This document shows positions 35,940-48,230 of a DNA stretch of 64,000 nt, in pieces. The stretch's first letter is position 1. Each line of letters starts with the position of its first letter. The DNA is from Dipodascopsis uninucleata var. uninucleata (taxonomy: Eukaryota > Ascomycota > Lipomycetes > Lipomycetales > Lipomycetaceae), in NCBI GenBank assembly GCA_030568195.1, contig JAJLTO010000005.1, positions 372,001 to 436,000 on the forward strand. The letters run 5' to 3'. The position numbers and the translations under genes were made by a program. The notes beneath the pieces were generated by a model. The model did not search any database and was not told the DNA's origin. It saw only the letters and a list, made by a program, of their open reading frames with translations.

Positions 35940-36837
35940 TTTGTAATATATATCCGTATAAAGTTGTAAATATGCTTCTTTTAAAGCTTTTCGTCCTATC
36001 TATAATCGATAACTGTTGTATTCTGTTATTAAGTAACCACTTGCTGCACTTCCACTGGGCTTCGTACCTCCACAGTGACTCAGTAAGCTTCTTTTTCTTT
36101 GCAAATCAAGATTTTCAGATTCCAAGATCCTAGGCTAACTGAAAAACAACGTATTATATTCAGTTATCCCTTTGATTCCTTGCTGTCAAATACTAATTCT
36201 TTTTTCCTAGCAAATTTGAACGAAAAGAAAAAAAATCGCCGCTTTAAAAAATTGGCTGAATTGGGTATGGGCTAACACCTGGAGAGCAAACTACAAAAAA
36301 GTTATATCATTGCTAAGGTCTGCGATCGAAGTATTAAAACAGCATCTGATTCTGCAGATATTTTCGAACCTTTTATTTAATAGCCCATCAGGGCCAAATG
36401 CCATATTCATTAGTCATTTGAAGCTCATGATCACATGGAAAGGTTTAGAACTATGAATTTGGTAATTTGGTGAAGTAAGATACCTAGAAGTACAGAGCTA
36501 CATCCGCTCTATATAAGCTAAGTAGCGGCTATGCATGAAGCACTAGCTGTTATTCTGAAATGACATATTTTAGTAAATGACGACTATCGAAAATTATGTA
36601 TGGGACGCATATGAGAATAATGATATCCTTCTCAATAATATTCCGTTTATAGTGGTGTGCTAGTTTTTTTGTTACATACATACTCAGACACAGGTCAGAA
36701 CGTTGTATTCATTACCAAGCAATATAATTAAAACGGTTATCATAGGATAAAAACAATTAAGATACGTAAAAGTATGTAGAAGAGTGTATTATAAAAGTCA
36801 AAGTCAAAAGGTGTCTTCCAAAAGATCCAAGACGACT
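35940..36837. other. intergenic, SUP45 promoter and phospholipase B 3' flank
   Basis: 898 AT-rich bases between two minus-strand genes. No ORF worth calling. Confidence 0.5.
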
Positions 36838-38953
36838 TCAAAGGTACAAAAAGTAAGCTGTCAGAAGGACAATCGCCGTACAGACAGCGCTTCGTGGAGA
36901 TATTATCAAAGATCCACTAGACACAACTTGACTAGTACCTATCTCGAGGGAAGGACTTTCTGTAGCATTAGACGCATCATTTGTCAAAACTGTACCGTCC
37001 CAACAGTAAGTCTTAAGACATTGCTGGCACTCGTCAGTATGAGTAGAATTTCTTCTCTCAACTTCTCTGTGGATAATTGCACATCCCAAACATTTTGCCC
37101 AGTTAGTATCAATAGTACCGTTGGCTTGCGTAGCAACATTGTAGGTATTAGAAATAATTCCTGCAACCTCTTCAGTGCTATAGCTCATTTTATATGTGGA
37201 GGTGTTAGAGAAGTATGTCATAGGGTGGTTAGCCATATAAACAATCAGAGGGCTATATCCGTTAGTAATGTTGGAACTATTACAACCAAACCAAGTTGGA
37301 TGTGCGGTGAGGTTGAGTCCAACAAAAGTATTTTGGTCTGGAACTGCAGGGAAAACAGTTCCATTTGCCTGAGAGCCAAATTGACGATCATACGTAGCAG
37401 TCATTGCCCATCCTGCGGGCCAGTTCTCGTCAGTATCGGCAGAGTTGTCTATTGCAAAAACAACATCGAGCCCTCGCAATGGGTTGATCAGAGGTTGTAG
37501 AGGTATGTTCTGGTAGTCCTCACCACCATCAACTAAGTCAAGCTGCGCGGACTTTGTGATATTAGTAGAAGTACCAGTCTGGACACCATAAAATGGATTT
37601 GGGCTGTAAGCTGCGATGTCATCATTGGATTCATCAAATTCTTCCAGCGCGGCGTAAACAGCATCATAGAGAACACCAGTAATACCACTAGAATTAATTT
37701 GGAGTAAGAACTCGTTAAAAAGGGTTGAAGATGTTCCAATGACGAATCCACCACTATCAAAGTTTGTGACACACTTATCCTTGTCATTTGGTACGCCATT
37801 GGTCACATTAGTGCCGATGTATTTGAGCTGTGTGAATGCATAAAGAGAGGGATCAAAGGAACCAAGCTCATATGGATTAAATTCGAATACAGTACTGTTA
37901 AGAGAAATAATTTTTGTTCCTGGGGCGCGACCGTCAGAGACAATAATTGGAAACGGCATGCTATAGTTTTTAAAGTACTCAAGGCTCTGAACATCGCTGA
38001 ACGTGAAATTTGGACCACCGTCAGTATAGTTCAGCAGCTGCATTGCCAATCCTCGACCCCAGTAGTCAGTCAAACTAATATCGAATCCCTCTTTTTTCTT
38101 AGCCTTTACATCATCAACAAGATCGTCGTAATATCCAGCAGTGCTGAAGATATTAATTCCACCTGGGTTAATGATGGAATTATCCAGGTCCCAAACGTCT
38201 TCAGCGCCTTGCAGCTCAACAACAGGAACCCAGCCATTCATAGCAACCGTACCAACAAGCCAACTGCCACCCGACAAACCAGAAACATAGGTGGCTGACT
38301 GCAACAGACCACCAACATGTCCTGGAAGGGTCGAATTTGGAGTTCTATCGTCAAAAGCAGCCATAAACCCAGCACCGCACAGCATTGCACGATATCCACC
38401 ACCAGAGAAAGCAATTCCGATCGTGAGATTAGTATTTTCTAAGAAAGAGGAGGCATCGAAATCCGTCATGTTCAACCTGTCAAGGTACGTGACGAGGTAG
38501 TCGTTCGTCTGCTTCTGCCTCTCTGCGATAAAGGCTTTCTCACTATCCGAGATGTCCGAGGCTGTTCTAATAAGGGTATCAAGATCCGAGGGACAGCGTC
38601 CAATTACAGGAGCATAGCTACCAGCAGAATCGTCGCTGGAACGCACTCTCAGCTTATCTGGCTCAACTTCGTAGCTCTGTTCAGCAGCACGTTCGACAGC
38701 TACCAAGTTCACCGCTGCACCACCCAGAACAACATCAAGATCTGAGCTCTCAATAGGCAAGCCAGCACCATAAGCTACACAAGATTTGCAAGGCACGTTA
38801 GTAAAAGTCTTTCAATTCAGCTGTTGAGATCGTCACGCCAGCTATGGAGGTCCAAAGGTACAGATCATAGTCAAGCCAAAAAAGTAAATTACCTGTAGCG
38901 CCGATAGATTGAATCAGCGTGACAGCTGTTGCAATAGATTTAAATATATGCAT
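36838..38953 (-). CDS. PLB1: secreted phospholipase B / lysophospholipase, GPI type
   Basis: Exons 38953-38893 and 38774-36838 join in phase 1 to 665 aa, like yeast Plb1 (664). The 118-bp intron carries a perfect TACTAAC branch site. Exon 1 encodes the signal peptide (FKSIATAVTLIQSIGA). The catalytic domain shows SGGGYRAM at 144-151 (oxyanion Arg region), the nucleophile elbow GLSGGSW with Ser188, and the acid in DGGEDYQNIP with Asp436. Many N-glycosylation sequons and conserved Cys follow. The last 20 residues are hydrophobic (AVCTAIVLLTAYFLYL) behind a Ser-rich stretch, which suggests a GPI anchor to the membrane or wall. It removes acyl chains from phospholipids outside the cell. Which of the PLB paralogues it matches cannot be told, so the symbol means the family. 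Confidence 0.94.
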
Positions 38954-41120
38954 ATCCACGAATAAGCTCTCCTGCTATGTATGATGCACACAATGTGATT
39001 TGACAATTCTATCTCTACGATAGCAGAATCGTAAGTAGACCGTTTTAGTCAAGGTACTACTTCTGAAGGAGAGATGAAGGCGAGAAGTGTGAGTAGTTAA
39101 AGGAGCTGTGGAAATAAATAGATTCCTCGGTACCAAAAGCTATCCGCCGTCTCTCTGCAGTATCCTAAAATACGGATCGCCGAGATCCCGAGTTTATTCT
39201 TCTATTCTTTAAGTTCAAAAGTAAAGAATACTACGATTCAGCTGAGAAGCTTACTCACCATAGGATATGCATATTTAGTACCTGAGACTTTTTACGTCCT
39301 TTTTGCGTCCTTTTAAATAACCTCAGCATGCGTTCTTTACAGAATGAGCAAACCTTAATTTCTACCGTTTCGTTGATGACGGATTCTCTGCCATATCTGA
39401 TGTAGAGATTGTTCTCAGTTGGATAGGTTTTACCAACAGGACAGTATAACAAGAGCTACACATCGCTCGTGTGCGTATAAGTAATCTTGGCAATGCTAGA
39501 AAACTAGAGACTCACAATAAGCGATACTTTCTGCAGCCATTAGCACAACTCTTGTCACATACAATGTTTTTTACCACTCTACAGGACTCGTCTAGAATGC
39601 ATGGATCCCATATTCTGTTCTATAATCCTAGTCTTATGACGATTAAAGTGTGAAAGGCACCGTGAACGCTTCACACAGAGGGCCACTTGTTGAATTACCT
39701 GCAAATATAGTCCTCTAATTAGTTACGGACATCAAAAGCGCGTAGCGTACATTAGATGAAGTGTCGAATTTAAGTTTGTAATTTGTATAAACTTCTGCAT
39801 TTCTGACAGTGCCTCCACAACTAACTATCGTCTACGATGCATACTTTATATCATTTCAGCATAATTACTGACGATAATTAGTGGTTATATAAGTAGCAGA
39901 GAAACGGCATAGGGCGAAAGAAATATATATAGCAAATGCGGTACGATGTCTCTCGGTATACTCGCCAATTACGCCGATGCTATAGACACAAGTCATGTTT
40001 GGACCCTAAAAATCATTAATTAACGTTTAATAAAGTTATGCATTAGTGCACTGTAGTGGCCAAATTAGTGCAATTATAGAACTGTGTTGGAGGCTGGCCA
40101 ACATCTGCAGCAGGTCGAAGAGGCGCAGTATGGAACTTGGAAGACATAGCCGCAAGAAATAGAATACCAGTCCGACTGGGATTTATGGCTAGTAAATAGG
40201 CTGAGTAAGTGTGGCCACCGATCTGTCAGCCGTAGTTGTTAATATTATTCCGCATTCTTTACTCGCTTTCAAGCTTTTGCGTGGAATACTTCCCAGTGGC
40301 TGTCAGGGCACATTTGTCTACTCATCTCTACAGATGTAGTAACCCATGCAAAGGACGAATCCAGTCTGGCGCATATTTAGCGTTTGGATTCGTTATTGCG
40401 TTAAATCGTATTGCGCGTCCTTTTCAGGGTCCATAGTACTATCTACCGTAGCCGCTAGCATCCGTGTGTCAAGAGAAGGTAAATTGGTACAATAATTCGG
40501 GCCACTAAATGTAATTTGTCAGCGTAGGAATGGCGATACTGGTCACGGATTAGCCTACCTTGACACCTCATATCACGAGTCTACTTTGCTGCTAGCGCAC
40601 GCTCATTAAATGGCTGAAAATATACGCACCTGATATTTCATAGTTATATTACGTTACGTCTGTCATGCCATTGGGAGATCTTTTCAATAATAGGCTATTA
40701 ACACAAAAAATAGCATGAAGAATCTGTCGAACTACTAAGAGTATTAAATATTAATATCAGTAATATAAACAAATGTGAAGATAATAATTGATGCACAGTG
40801 TATGTAACTGTGGAAGATTATGTACGTGCATTGTGTGAAATGGACAGACTGTGATGGAAGAAACAGAAGCTCACTTGCATGAAGTCCCTCAAGAGCGTAG
40901 TAAGCGTTATCCAGCTTGACCAACAAGGACTGGAGAAATATATGCTAGAAAAACACGTCGTTGATGCAAGACTAAGCGTAAAACAGATTAGGAACATGAT
41001 TTATGACATGATAATCACAAAAATATTAAGTAAGGAATAAAACAATATTTTTAGCATACTATATACTATATCAAAAAGTCCTGGAATTGCTTCTTATGCT
41101 CAACTTGCAACAGAAATTGA
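38954..41120. other. intergenic, phospholipase B promoter and VPS9 3' flank
   Basis: 2.17 kb. ORFs of 60-66 codons at 39255, 39471, 40236 and 40744 show no family resemblance. No RNA gene or repeat recognised. Confidence 0.45.
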
Positions 41121-43558
41121 TTAATGATCTGGCATACTGTTTGACGCAATGACATCCGCAGATTGAGTAGATTCAGGTACGATGGATGCTACGGAGGATC
41201 GGTCCTTAGCTGTTTCCAGTCCGTTCGGTGGAAGAGGTTCGCTCTCACAAGGAGACTCTCCAGAGGCCGAAGACTCTTCAAGGATTTGTTCCACCGGCTC
41301 AGTCTCTTCCGTATTGTTAGCATCCTTGGTATTCACAGTACCAGCGTCAGTATTACTGCCATCGACAAGCGCCAAACAGGCATCGACTGCCTTTCCCACT
41401 CTTCCTCTCTTTTCTGTCACCACATCTTCGATAACGTCGACACCTAGAGTAGGGAACATCTGATACAAAGCTTCGACTACATGGTTGTATTCTAATCTTT
41501 CAGATTTTTGACCTTGACGTGAGTTACGAGTCTCCGAAGAGGTGTGTTCACCATCATTTCGCCGTTCTTGTGTTGCCCCATTTTGAGACACTGACTGAGA
41601 TAGAGATCGACCACCAAAGCTATTACGAGACCGTCGGGAGTGAGATCTACTCAGAGCTGACTCATTATCATCTTCGCTATCATCGCCATCGAAGAGCTTC
41701 TGAATCTGCTTGAATGGAGCTACAAATGTTGCACTAAGAGCCTGCACTTGCGATGTTACTGCAGCTGCAGATGGTGTGAGATTCCGCGTTGGAGTAGAAG
41801 TCCGCACTCCTGACGTAGTAATGGCAGCTACTGTACGTTCCCTCTCCAATCTTGCATTCTGATCTTTAAGAGCTCTCGTTCGTTCTTGGATGAGTTTTAC
41901 CGACTGCTCGACCCTTTCTTCAAATTCTTCGTTCGTGATATTCAAAGACGTACGATCGAGAGTCTCAATGAAGCTCATAGCACCTTGTAGAGACGACAAA
42001 TAATATCCCGCTTCGCCGTTCAGTTTGTCAGGATTACGGAACCTCATAATGTATTGTACATTCGAAAACAAGTTCTGCGGCTGCGCCTTAATGACAACGT
42101 ATATAAGAATTGGCAAGAACTTGTCTGCTGACTCTTCCGTATGTGTCTGCCGTAAAAGACCAAATATAACCTTACAGCAATTTAGAATACATATTACTTT
42201 ATCTCTCGGTGCTCTATAGTTATTAATCTTCAAAAGTTCATCTTTTGCTAGTCCCACAAATCTTTCACCACTGTCAAGAATACTACGATCAATATCAAGA
42301 TGCTGGCCCTCGATCCAGCTCCAAATATGCATTTTTTCGTCCAGGATATTGTCTCTTAGCAAGTCTTCTTCATGACTGAATGTTCGTCTAGCCGGTGTAA
42401 TTTCAGGCGAGAATGTTTGTACATATAATCTGTTCATGATCAACTTTTCCATTCCTTCCAAAGCATTTGCAACCTCAGAATCAGGTAGCGTAGCGAATGG
42501 AGGATACTGAGATAAACGAGGTGCGATAAAACTTTGAAAATCTTGTACAATCTTGACTTGTTCGCGAACTGTCCAAGATCGCTTGCCAAACTCATGCAAG
42601 AAACTCTTTAAGTAGCGTGCTAGGGGGTCAGCACCTTTATGGCGTAGTTGCTCCAAAAACCTTTGGAAATCAAATGGCAATTCAGCAGGCTGATCTTCTG
42701 GCTTTGGTAAATCTTCTTGCAGTGACTTTTTTGCCTTGTTTTTGTGCTTTATGCTCTTATCTCGGGTGTTATTCGCCTCACTCGATGCTTTGGCTACAGA
42801 ATCAGATGTTTCTGAAACCGGAATCTCTTCCGTTCTTATTGGAGAAGAAGATGCTGAGTCTGAGAACGATTCCGCTGAAGGGACTGGTTTGCGATTTAAT
42901 CGGACTCTGTTTGAGGCGGAAGATGACGTCCTTGAAATCCTTGACGATACAGAACTGGTTGAAGAGCGCGAACTAAGTGGAGGTCGCTGTTGTGTGGAAG
43001 CATGCAATGTAAGAGGATCGAATTGCTCCAAAATGCTTTGTAGATGAAATGTAGGCTTTCCAACAGGTTGAGGTGCCGGTATAGGCGAACGCTCTATTGG
43101 AGAATTATCTAGCATTGTCTCCTCAGAGCGTGTATCCGGACCAAGAGGAATCATTTCTGACAAGATTGAAGCTGGGCGGTCTCTTCTGATAATTTAACTA
43201 TGTTAGAATACAGTAGTAACAGATCAAATGAACGTACGTATTGCCATGAGATACCATTAATCAAATGAGCATTTTCCATAATAAAGAATTATATAATGTC
43301 CCCTGTCGTACAGATTACATATAACGAGCAGGAAACATGCCATAAACAAACCAAGAGGATCTCGTCTTGACATTGCATAGCCATCATTTGAGCGATATAT
43401 TCGTTCATACAATCTTACGATCTTCATGTTCTTCTCGCCATACTATTGAGTCCAACACTGCTTCGAATGAAACTCCGGCCAACATACTAAAAAAATCCCA
43501 CTTACTTCTCATCATCCGGACTTCTTCCGCTAATTTCAGCTAAATCTCTATTCTCCAT
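41121..43558 (-). CDS. VPS9: Vps9-type Rab5 guanine nucleotide exchange factor
   Basis: The main ORF has no ATG that fits its upstream open frame; a small first exon solves this. Exons 43558-43506 (GTAAGT donor) and 43185-41121 (ATCAG acceptor, CTAAC upstream) join to 705 aa beginning MENRDLAEISGRSPDDEK. A downstream ATG at 43154 is the alternative start. Residues about 303-433 hold the VPS9 catalytic fold (DKVICILNCCKVIFGLL, LPILIYVVIKAQP with the essential Asp/Tyr region, GEAGYYLSSLQGAMSFIE). Residues about 580-627 are a CUE ubiquitin-binding domain (VVEALYQMFPTLGVDVIEDVV). This order is that of yeast Vps9 (451 aa), which activates Vps21/Ypt52 in endosomal sorting. The N-terminal 180 residues are a Ser-rich extension. 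Confidence 0.93.
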
Positions 43559-44175
43559 CGAACTTTTGTATTTGAAAAGAATTACTTCACTGAGTTGTAT
43601 TTCTATGTTTGACAGCTATGTGTGTCATCTAATCGAAGTAACAAGACTATACTAATGAGCTGAGGGAGTTTGGTCTAGTATATTATGACCAGACCTATGT
43701 CCTTTATCTCCAGCGTCTATCGACAGCCAATATTTTACGTCTATCAACCAAAAATGTCCGCAAATTTCACCAAAACAATAGGATTGCTATAAAATTCCCA
43801 AGCAATAATTAGATGCTCTTTCTTTCTTGGGTCGTATATTTTCTCGATTCTCGCTCGCCGTCAGAAAATACGCCAGTAAAAGTTAAGTTGAAGATCGTGA
43901 TGGATTGATAGCTGCTGAAAGGGTAATCTTGGGACAATCGAAAACTGCTCAAAAAACCAAGGTTGTCAGTGACGTTTAGTCTTATAGAGCGTCTCAAAAA
44001 AATACCTAGAATAGCATCTACCTTTTGAGACTAAATGCTTAGCAATCTTAAGTTCGTTACGCAGACTAAACAACGACTCTAGAATTTATTGCAACAAATT
44101 TTTTGTTATAGAAATTTGAAGATCGATTATATGATAATGCAGGAGAAGCATAATAAACAAATGCTATAGTGAAGA
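43559..44175. other. intergenic, divergent promoter
   Basis: 617 bases between VPS9 (-) and the ASNSD1-like gene (+). No further feature seen. Confidence 0.5.
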
Positions 44176-45876
44176 ATGTGCGGAATATTTTTCTGCTTAA
44201 GACGAAAAGGGACAGGACAAGAACACTGTGATATTTCTTTCGAAGAGCTAAATACAGCATCTGCTTTGCGGTGTCGTGGTCCGGATTACTGCGAAACATG
44301 CGAATACGCGGTAACGGTCCAAGGCGAAAATTTTGAAATCACGACGTTTTCTTCTGTACTAAGTCTTCGAGATCCATTCACAAAACAACCATTGAAGTCC
44401 GAGAATACAGGCTCTGTCTTTCAATTCAACGGCCAAATATATGAATGCAGTGGGGAATTAACACCGTATTCGGCTGAACTTGATAGGCATAGCGATACTG
44501 AGCTTGTGTTACAGCTATTTGAGCGCTTCGGAGTTCTGCGAACATTGCAAAATATTCGTGGAGAATATGCTTTTGTCTTCTATGATATAGTAAATCATTC
44601 AATATGGTGGGCTAGAGACTGCATTGGCAGGAGAAGTCTTTTGATGAACACACTCAACGCAAGTGGTGGGTCTTTTGCTATATGCAGTGTTCCGCCTATA
44701 GGCAGAGAAGATCTCAGGAGCTCATGGGAAGAAGTTTCAGCTGGTGTAATTTATAAGTTTGACTTACGATCGTCGTCGATCCAGGAATATCCTTGGAAAT
44801 ATGATGTTCAGATACCAGTATTAACCGGAGAGAATGATAATGATTACTTAGTGTATCCATATGGAAATGTTTCGAATATTAAGTCAGGTACACACGATCG
44901 TGCATTACTGTCTGATAGCCTGTATGAATTAATGAATACTGCCGTCAAGCAGAGAGCATTTGCTGTTCATCGCGTCACTTTCGAACAGAGCACATCAGAT
45001 GTGGCATCACATGCCGTGCTCTTTTCTGGTGGGATTGACTGTACTTTACTTGTATATTTTCTTAACCATGTATTATCAGACTACGATTTAAAAGTAGATT
45101 TACTAAACGTCGCATTTGAAAATCCTCGAATTGGTGGCGGATACGACACCCCAGACCGCAAACTTGGGCGACAAAGCTGGAAAGAACTTTTGAGTCTACC
45201 TGAATTTCAACAATCTAGATGCCAGTTCAGGTTTGTGGAAATCGATATAGCGTATTCTGAAGTTCTGGAAGCAAAACGCCTTATTGCAGATTTAATTTAT
45301 CCTAAAACAAGTGTGATGGACTTCTCTATTGCTGTTGCGTTTTTTTTTTCTGCACGAGGATTTGGTAGACTTTTCCAACCAAACAGTGAAAATTTACCAA
45401 CAGAGCAATATAGCTCAGCCGCAAAAGTATTATTTTCAGGCCTTGGAGCCGATGAACTTTTTGCTGGTTATACGCGACACGGAACTATTCTAGACCGCAA
45501 TGCAGATGGATACGAAGCACTGGCGCAGGAGCTAGAGTTCGATTTCAGTAGATTGCATACTAGAAACCTTGGTCGTGATGACCGTGTAGGTGCATATTGG
45601 AGCAAAGATATGAGATACCCCTATTTAGACGAAGACATCGTGGCATTTGCAAAGAATTGTCCATTAGATTATAAAATACAGAGAGAGCGAGGAAATAATG
45701 GAAATAGCAAAAAAATGGAGAGCTCCTCTAAGTGGCTGTTACGGCAACTAGCTTATCGACTGGGACTCAAAGAAGTTGCTAAGGAGAAGAAGCGAGCTAT
45801 ACAGTTTGGCGCTAGATCAGCAAAGATGGAACCTGGACAAGGAAAAATAAAAGGAACGGATATATTTACACCCTGA
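44176..45876 (+). CDS. asparagine synthetase domain protein (ASNSD1/YML096W-like)
   Basis: A single-exon 566-aa protein (YML096W is 525 aa). It has the two-domain layout of asparagine synthetase: a class II glutamine amidotransferase with the nucleophile Cys2 right after the initiator Met (MCGIFFCL) and the FNGQIYE substrate segment, then the ATP-pyrophosphatase domain with SGGID at 284-288. The spacing, the LGRQSWKELL insert and the ending GLKEVAKEKKRAIQFGARSAKM match the ASNSD1 group rather than true Asn1/Asn2. The biochemical role of this group is not established. Met1 must be removed for Cys2 to act. Catalytic residues look intact, so a glutamine-dependent ligase or amidase activity is possible. 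Confidence 0.9.
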   Translation: MCGIFFCLRRKGTGQEHCDISFEELNTASALRCRGPDYCETCEYAVTVQGENFEITTFSSVLSLRDPFTKQPLKSENTGSVFQFNGQIYECSGELTPYSAELDRHSDTELVLQLFERFGVLRTLQNIRGEYAFVFYDIVNHSIWWARDCIGRRSLLMNTLNASGGSFAICSVPPIGREDLRSSWEEVSAGVIYKFDLRSSSIQEYPWKYDVQIPVLTGENDNDYLVYPYGNVSNIKSGTHDRALLSDSLYELMNTAVKQRAFAVHRVTFEQSTSDVASHAVLFSGGIDCTLLVYFLNHVLSDYDLKVDLLNVAFENPRIGGGYDTPDRKLGRQSWKELLSLPEFQQSRCQFRFVEIDIAYSEVLEAKRLIADLIYPKTSVMDFSIAVAFFFSARGFGRLFQPNSENLPTEQYSSAAKVLFSGLGADELFAGYTRHGTILDRNADGYEALAQELEFDFSRLHTRNLGRDDRVGAYWSKDMRYPYLDEDIVAFAKNCPLDYKIQRERGNNGNSKKMESSSKWLLRQLAYRLGLKEVAKEKKRAIQFGARSAKMEPGQGKIKGTDIFTP

Positions 45877-46418
45877 AATGGGTGGTATGTTATATACTAT
45901 AATTAAAGCTGTAAGATTAAAAGCGAGATTATCAACATCGTGATATTTAACAACTGATAGAAATATGAACAACAAAATACAAAGGTACCGATGATGACGC
46001 AACAGATACTTCTGACGTCTTCTTGTATACATAAGCTGAGGGTACATGCGATATGTATTCTGCTTCTTTTAACTATCTGTTTGATGTATGTCAGAAAGAG
46101 TTTATGGCACATGCTTGTAACATTCCTGAATATTCAAACAAAGAAGATGTAGGATATTGTATCGTACCTTCTCTAGTATTACGTACACATTTGCTTATAA
46201 TGTGAAAGCAAGACTAGATTATGAAGAAGGAAAGGCAAGTCTGAGGTATAGTAGAGAGATTAAGTAAACAAGTACGGAAGATATCAAGTTTCTGAATTGC
46301 ATTGAGCCGTGTCTCTTAGGATAGAGTTGTGTCAATTGGTAGGTGGTTGAAGTTGATGTGACGACGATAAGATATGTAGCTTCTAGTAAGTAAATCACTA
46401 GAGCATGAACTGATGTTT
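45877..46418. other. intergenic, convergent 3' flanks
   Basis: 542 bases without a recognisable gene. Confidence 0.45.
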
Positions 46419-46694
46419 TTAATTGCTATCGGGATCAAACTGAATCGAAGCGTCAGCATTGTTCCAGCTGAAACTTCTACTAAATGCTTGCAGGTATTCC
46501 AGTCTGCTGCCACCTTTTTTATGGCCGCTACCACCTTTTTTATGGCCGGATCCGAATGATTTCTTTATTACATACAGAAGCCCTAGAAGTGTAAGTCTAA
46601 TGATTCCCATAACCATTAGAATGAACTTGAAACCTGCTCCAGCTGAATTGTGGATCACGTCGAACAAAATTGACACCTCTTTCATATTGCTCAT
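46419..46694 (-). CDS. small single-pass membrane protein, hypothetical
   Basis: A 91-aa ATG ORF. Residues about 22-43 form one hydrophobic segment (FKFILMVMGIIRLTLLGLLYVI), followed by a basic KKSF and a perfect tandem duplication of the heptad GSGHKKG, then a soluble tail ending in an acidic QFDPDSN. The duplicated DNA unit is 21 bp. The positive residues after the helix suggest the tail is on the cytosolic or matrix side. I know no homologue. Normal amino-acid composition and a clean membrane segment argue that it is real, but no conservation can be checked here. Confidence 0.45.
   Translation of the reverse strand: MSNMKEVSILFDVIHNSAGAGFKFILMVMGIIRLTLLGLLYVIKKSFGSGHKKGGSGHKKGGSRLEYLQAFSRSFSWNNADASIQFDPDSN
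46510..46548. repeat. 21-bp tandem duplication
   Basis: Two adjacent copies sharing CCACCTTTTTTATGGCCG, period 21 bp, coding GSGHKKG twice in the minus-strand small ORF. Confidence 0.85.
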
Positions 46695-46772
46695 TACTTA
46701 TTTCAGTATTGTATGTGGTGACTTGATAAAACAGTGGACTGTGCATACTAATAAGATAATAAAATCAAAAGG

Positions 46773-46955
46773 ATGGAAGACCACAATAGAAAGTTGCTTG
46801 TGCTCACATTTGTTTATGTTTTGCTTTACTTATTATCCCATCAGTTTGTACTTTTGATTCACAAACGGGCCACAGTGACAGATATAAACAATGACTTCAA
46901 ATACACCAACCGTGATATTCACAGATATATTCAGGAGCACTTTGTAGTTTATTGA
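46773..46955 (+). CDS. possible 60-aa membrane peptide
   Basis: An ATG ORF of 60 codons with one hydrophobic segment (LLVLTFVYVLLYLLSHQFVLLI) followed by a polar, basic tail (TNRDIHRYIQEHF). It is divergent from the 91-aa ORF, 78 bases away. The composition is protein-like, yet the size is such that chance is a fair explanation. Unrecognised. Confidence 0.25.
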   Translation: MEDHNRKLLVLTFVYVLLYLLSHQFVLLIHKRATVTDINNDFKYTNRDIHRYIQEHFVVY

Positions 46956-47485
46956 ATTTAGGAATCTCTGCTGTTTTTATTTAAAAACTTGAGCCATTTC
47001 ATTTTTATTAGTATATTGTTTGAACTTTACAATATGGTATTGTCGGATGGTCAGGTGCTTTCTCGACTGACCTTACTTACTATATTTTGAACTCCCATTG
47101 TTTTTCTTGTAATCCTGTTTTCCATTACTTCAGATCCTAACAATCCCATACGAAACATGCATATCAGCTCTCAATTATAGATTACTTTGCGCTAGTATTA
47201 TACAGTAGAGTTTACATATCCTACTATATATAGACTGGAAAGGCTCAAGTCCATCCTTTGATTACTTCTGGTGGCAGCAAGAGTAGGGGCGGTCTTAAAT
47301 CAAGACGTTAAATGATAAACCAGTCCTGTGAAGGTATAGAGATTATCGATAGGGTCCTCCAAAGGCCCCTAAATTGACAATCTCCGTTAATAGACTGCAT
47401 ATGAATGGTTTGCTACATATAGTTTACTGATAGATATCAAGTACGCGTAACAATTCTTCGCCTCTTTTGCCATAAAGCGTTCGAC
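46956..47485. other. intergenic, TAF3 promoter side
   Basis: 530 bases upstream of TAF3; no gene recognised. Confidence 0.45.
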
Positions 47486-48230
47486 ATGAGTTCAGAGCTT
47501 TTCTATAGTTTTTTCCGTATTACTATAGCCCAAATACTGCGATCTGCGGGCATAGACCGATGTGCACCTTCTGTCCTGGACACACTTACTGACATAACGA
47601 TACGGTATATGGCTTTATTAGCGAATAAGGCAATTTCTAATGCTATACTATGTGGACGCGATGAGCCATTGCTATCGGACGTTAGAATGGCTATGGAATC
47701 TGCTGGTGGACTGAAGCCAACGAGATTATTGGATGAGAGTGAAGACGAAGAACTGGAAGAAGATAACGAAGAAGCCTATGATCCTCGTCAAGTTAACGAT
47801 GAGGGCTTACAGAGATTTTACGAATGGTGCTTTACTACTGCTCGTGAGATGCGATCAATAATAGGAAACCAGGAGCTGATTGATGGTAAGTACCATACGC
47901 AAAATGCTCTTTTTTAGCCTCAAAAGGGTATAACTCAGCAATGATACTATTTATCTTCTGCTACTTTAGTCAATCATGATGAGAATTAACATCAATCTAG
48001 GCCTGATGAAAAAGCAGACAAAAGTCAGCCAAGAAGACCGTTTCAAAGGAACGATACTTGAACCAACACCTGAACATATTAATATGAGCGACGACGGTAG
48101 CTATGACCAAAGAGAAAACAAAGCGGACATAAATGGGGATAGAGATATGACAGAATCGGTGAATTATCGCGTAAAAGTTGAGGGTAACGCAGGGCCTGAG
48201 ATTCTTGCTGCACTAGAATCTGCGTCATGA
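47486..48230 (+). CDS. TAF3: TFIID subunit TAF3, histone-fold protein
   Basis: Exons 47486-47885 and 48001-48230 (GTAAGT donor, CTAG acceptor, phase 1) give 209 aa. Residues 1-80 are a bromodomain-associated histone fold (FYSFFRITIAQILRSAGIDRCAPSVLDTL, then ALLANKAISNA), followed by DVRMAMESAGGLKPTRLL, which pairs with TAF10 in TFIID. An acidic stretch and the segment RFYEWCFTTAREMR follow. Exon 2 starts GLMKKQTKVSQEDRFKGTILE, matching the KKQ-QEDRF-GT element seen after the fold in fungal TAF3s. An earlier TTTAG acceptor would run into a stop, so the second AG was chosen. Yeast Taf3 is 353 aa and animal TAF3 adds a PHD finger; neither extension is present. Confidence 0.85.

Noticed and set aside
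36784-37500. 238-codon plus-strand ORF
   Set aside because: Antisense to the phospholipase B coding region, whose protein is unmistakable; no ATG-led domain on this strand.
47971-48000. Upstream TTTAG acceptor for TAF3 exon 2
   Set aside because: Reading from it meets a stop after six codons; the CTAG at 47997-48000 restores the conserved KKQ-QEDRF segment.
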